This document shows, one piece after another, positions 61,701 to 64,000 of a stretch of DNA of 64,000 nucleotides. The notes under the pieces were generated by a model. The model was given only the letters and a program-made list of their open reading frames with translations, ran no database searches and was not told where the DNA came from. The position numbers were made by a program, and so were the translations under genes. The stretch covers positions 25,391 through 89,390 of the forward strand of contig JAMDHS010000085.1 in NCBI GenBank assembly GCA_029717555.1, written 5' to 3'. Each line of letters opens with the position of its first letter. The stretch's first letter is position 1. Source of the stretch: Peribolospora baueri. Its lineage: Eukaryota; Basidiomycota; Peribolosporomycetes; Peribolosporales; Peribolosporaceae.

Positions 61701-63649
61701 TCCTCCCCGCTGCTCAGTCTTTGTTCCCCTCAAGCGTATGCCCCTTAACCCCAACGGCAAGATCGACAAGCCCGCTCTTCCGTTCCCCGATACGGCCGCC
61801 GCCGCTGCCGCCGTTTCTGCAGTGTCTTCCACGACGGCGACAGGCGGCGACGGGGCGAAGATGACAAAGACGGAGTCAACGATTCACGATCTCTGGGTCA
61901 AGCTCCTCAACCCACCCCTCTCTCCAGGCCAGATCTTGCCTCTCGAAGAGAGCTTCTTCGACCTCGGCGGCCATTCCATCCTCGCCACTCGGCTCATCTT
62001 CGAGATCCGCAAGGCCTTTGTCGTCAACGCTCCCCTCGGCCTCGTTTTCGAAAAGCCCACCATCCGCGCTCTGGCAAAGGAAATTGATCATCTCCGCAAC
62101 GCTGACCTCGGCTTTGACAGCAAGGACGCAATCCCGGCTCAGGCGAACGACAGCGACAGCAAGACCGCCCGGCAGGTGGTCGCGGGCGCGATCGTGGAGG
62201 ATTACGCGGCGGACGTGGACGTGCTCGTCGATCGGCTCCCCGCCTCGTTCCCGCCCTTGCCAGAAAACTTTGGCCAGCGCAGCGGAGACAAGCTCACCGT
62301 CTTCCTCACTGGCGTCACCGGTTTCCTCGGCGCCTTCATCCTCCGTGACTTGCTTACCTCGAGGGCTGAGAGAATGGCCAAGGTCGTGTGTCTCGTGCGA
62401 GCGAAAGATGCGGCGAGCGGGATGAAGAGACTGAGAGAGAGCGGGGAGGCGAGGGGCGCTTGGGATGAGGGGTGGGTGGAGAAGCATAGGTTGGAGGTCG
62501 TCGTGGGCGACTTGGAGACGGAGAAGTTTGGTTTGAGCGCAGCAGAGTGGGACAGGTTGGCTCGAGAGACGGATGTGTTGATTCATAACGGTGCCATGGT
62601 AAGTGGACTCTTTCTTTCTTTCACCGACGTTGATCATTTCCTCTGCAGCCCGTGCGTCCCTCCGGCGTTTATTCATTTTGATTGCGCCGCTCTGCTCCGA
62701 ACAATCTTTTGTGCAGGTCCACTGGGTCTATCCGTACACCAAGCTCCGAGGGCCCAACGTGCTCGCCACGCTGACCGCCATCTCCCTCGCCGCCACCTCG
62801 CGACCCAAGCTATTCACCTTTGTCTCGTCCACGGCTACGCTCGATACGGAGCAGTACGTGCACATCTCGGACGCCATCATCGAGCGTGGCGGTCGCGGCC
62901 TGCCGGAGGACGATGACCTTTCGACGAGCAGGACTGGCCTCAAGTCGGGGTACGGCCAGTCCAAGTGGGTCGCTGAGCAGGTCATCATGGAGGCCAGTCG
63001 ACGAGGCCTCCGGGGCGCCATCATCCGTCCAGGCTACGTGGTGGGCGACAGCACGAGCGCGGTGACCAACACGGACGACTTCATTTGGCGAATGGTCAAA
63101 GGTTGTCTCCAGCTCGGTCTCGTGCCGGACATTGACAACACGGTCAACATGGTTCCCGTCGATCACGTCGCCCGATGCGTCACCCTGCCCACTCTCTCCT
63201 CTCGTACGCCCTCTCAGCCGCTCAAAGTCCACCACGTCACCGCTCGTCCTCCGCTTCGGTTCAACGACCTCCTCTCAGCTCTTGGCACGTACGGCTACCC
63301 GGTATCGCGCGTGGACTACGTCGTCTGGCGAACCGAACTCGAGCGGCATGTGCTCAAGGTGCAGGATAACGCCCTCTTCCCCCTTCTCCACTTTGTCCTC
63401 GACGACCTGCCCACGAGCACCAAAGGTCCCGAGCTGGACGACTCGAACACGGAGGCGGCGCTGGCAGAGTTTGGGGAGAGGCCCGAAGGGATGGGCGTGG
63501 ACGAGCGGTTGATGGGCGTGTACATCGCTTGGCTCGTCGCTGCCGGCTTCTTGCCCGCGCCTCCCGATGGCGGCGCCAAAGGACGGTTGCAGCTTCCCAA
63601 GCTCGACCTCGGTAACCTCAAGGCCATCGGGAGGAGCTCTGGCAACTGA
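58736..63649 (+). CDS. LYS2: Alpha-aminoadipate reductase
   Basis: Fungal lysine biosynthesis: it reduces alpha-aminoadipate to the semialdehyde using ATP and NADPH after phosphopantetheinylation by Lys5. Domain order: a condensation-like N-terminal region (58736-59700), then the adenylation domain (FSYRQIDEASNILAHHL; SFTSGSTGIPKGVRGRH; NMYGTTETQRAVSYFAIP; YRSGDLGRYLPDGTVECTGR; DDQVKIRGFRIELGEID). The thiolation domain follows with FFDLGGHSILATRL (serine for the cofactor, about 61975), then the reductase domain with VFLTGVTGFLGAFILRDLL and SGYGQSKWVAEQVI (catalytic Y and K). Three introns: one after ATFNVI (rejoined to DPAYPPTRQNIYLQ), one after YSIPT (rejoined to VFVPLKRMPLNPNGK) and one after HNGAM (rejoined to VHWVYPYTKLRGPN). 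The first ATG in frame is 58736. About 1,400-1,500 residues, typical of the family. Confidence 0.96.
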
Positions 63650-64000
63650 TGGGTCGACGCGGGTGAAGCGGTGGACGTCCTGGGGGTTGTGAGCAGTTCA
63701 GTCCGTGATATTATTAGCAGATTGGGGTCATGAAAGTGATTTTCTTCAGAACGTGCGTGATGTGTGTCGCCCGCGCGGAAGGAGAGGCGAGCGCCGACGC
63801 CTTTCATCGGGGTGATGCAATTCGGACTCGGCTCGGAGCTTGCTCGCACCATCCATTGGCTCGTTCGGACGAGTGGTGATAACGTCAGACAACGGCGATC
63901 AAACTGGGCTCGACAGCCCCGGGGCACGCACGCGTGGCTGGAGAAAGAGAGAGAAAGAAGCTGACGAGCGGAAAAAAAAAAAAAAAAAAAAAAAAAAAAA
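63650..64000. other. LYS2 3' flank ending in a 29-nt A run
   Basis: 351 bp without a recognised gene. The last 29 bases (63972-64000) are all A and reach the window edge. This may be a genomic homopolymer or a contig-end artefact. Confidence 0.6.

Overview
The window is nuclear DNA of a basidiomycete fungus, probably a yeast-like or smut-related lineage. The support is dense short introns with GTGAGT-type donors and a GC-rich coding sequence. ATP-citrate lyase is a single fused gene, and ADE5,7 and LYS2 have the fungal architecture. CSN3, UBL3-like and SMN-complex genes are also present. The genus cannot be named from the sequence alone.

Layout: (1) 1-6767, the ribosome-biogenesis factor URB1 (+, 5' end cut by the window), convergent with MSH2 (-, 6839-10859). 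(2) 11534-16046, ATP-citrate lyase (-), followed by a microsatellite-rich spacer, RPL38 (-) and a GNAT acetyltransferase (+). (3) 19457-21292, an unrecognised disordered protein (-). (4) 21293-24956, a graveyard of copia and gypsy retroelement fragments with two long inverted duplications. (5) 24957-29037, an OXLD1-like protein (+), a UBL3-like ubiquitin-fold protein (-) and the proteasome chaperone UMP1 (-). (6) 29378-38235, PRP22 helicase (+), COP9 subunit 3 (-), PYM (+) and RPL24 (+). (7) 38236-43423, a decayed zone with a GH5 mannanase-like pseudogene broken by gypsy debris and an ABCA-type transporter relic. (8) 43424-48795, calmodulin (-), LAS17/WASP (-) and UBC13 (+). (9) 49190-50882, a GGA (VHS-GAT) relic and a duplicated pyrimidine-rich spacer. 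(10) 50883-63649, a Gemin2-like protein (-), ADE5,7 (+), an unknown SP-rich protein (-) and LYS2 (+). The window ends in a 29-nt A run.

Most genes are conserved housekeeping genes: rRNA maturation, translation, splicing and mRNA surveillance, the ubiquitin/proteasome system, purine and lysine synthesis, and cytosolic acetyl-CoA supply. Genes alternate strands, often as divergent pairs sharing 150-700 bp promoters.

The most notable signal is in calmodulin. Its eight exons add up exactly to 149 codons plus a stop, but only if one intron is AT-AC. The same gene has coding exons of 7, 12, 15, 18, 24 and 33 nt. Other points of interest are a PRP22 with no visible S1 domain and the two retroelement hairpins within 1.1 kb of each other, which could seed small RNAs.
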